Below the pieces are notes generated by a model, which saw nothing but the letters and a program-made list of their open reading frames with translations, was not told the origin of the DNA and did no database searches. From the NCBI GenBank assembly GCA_038230415.1, contig JBBRNH010000042.1, positions 1-41,283 on the forward strand: 41,283 nucleotides of DNA, in the 5' to 3' direction. Position numbers and translations under genes: made by a program. Shown here piece after piece: positions 41,154-41,283 of the stretch. The number at the start of each line of letters is the position of its first letter. Position 1 is the stretch's first letter. Source of the DNA: JBBRNH01 sp038230415 (GTDB lineage: Bacteria; Bacteroidota; Bacteroidia; Cytophagales; Spirosomataceae).

Positions 41154-41283
<130 letters not shown>

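Overview
The window is a chromosomal segment of a Bacteroidota bacterium, most likely order Cytophagales and close to Spirosoma and relatives (inference). The evidence is: the first ~130 nt of a 16S rRNA gene of Bacteroidota type at the right edge; repeated TAnnTTTG (-7) promoter boxes; a type IX secretion C-terminal sorting domain; a TonB-receptor-like outer membrane protein; LytTR two-component proteins; and many ATGA/TTGA gene overlaps. Most of the window is GC-rich. About 30.6-36.6 kb is visibly AT-richer.

Layout. 1-4.3 kb: 3' part of glpK, a decayed IS605-type tnpB, a FemAB/GNAT-like acetyltransferase and a Ppx/GppA phosphatase. 4.5-11.2 kb: a large T9SS-sorted surface protein, ruvB with a hairpin leader, and a DsbD-type reductase. 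11.3-16.3 kb: a frameshifted Uma2 nuclease, a DUF115/MptE-like protein, a membrane class III adenylate cyclase, and directly after it a cyclic-nucleotide-binding patatin phospholipase. 16.4-29.9 kb: a surface-glycan locus holding the whole CMP-pseudaminic acid route (pseB, pseC, pseF, pseG, pseH, pseI) with the pathway-associated methylase, a Wzx-like flippase, two more methyltransferases and a GT4 glycosyltransferase. It is interspersed with two related PD-(D/E)XK proteins, a DUF433/DUF5615 toxin-antitoxin-like pair and a surface-protein remnant. 30-36.5 kb: an AT-rich sensory block with a TonB-type receptor divergent from a LytS-like kinase (split by an in-frame stop), a second kinase that has lost its catalytic residues, and a LytTR regulator. 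36.6-41.3 kb: a receiver-only regulator, another glycosyltransferase, pfkA, pruA, then a terminator, rRNA promoter and the start of the rRNA operon.

How the genes work together. PseB, PseC, PseH, PseG, PseI and PseF convert UDP-GlcNAc to CMP-pseudaminic acid. The flippase, methyltransferases and glycosyltransferases would assemble and export the glycan. No flagellar genes are present, so the target is probably an S-layer, surface glycoprotein or LPS/capsule (inference). The DUF115 protein upstream belongs to the superfamily of flagellin Maf/PseE transferases and is the best local candidate for the pseudaminyl-transfer step. The cyclase and the cNMP-binding phospholipase look like a second-messenger source and its effector. 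The kinase/pseudokinase/regulator operon probably controls the divergent receptor. No CRISPR array, prophage, plasmid origin or tRNA gene was seen.
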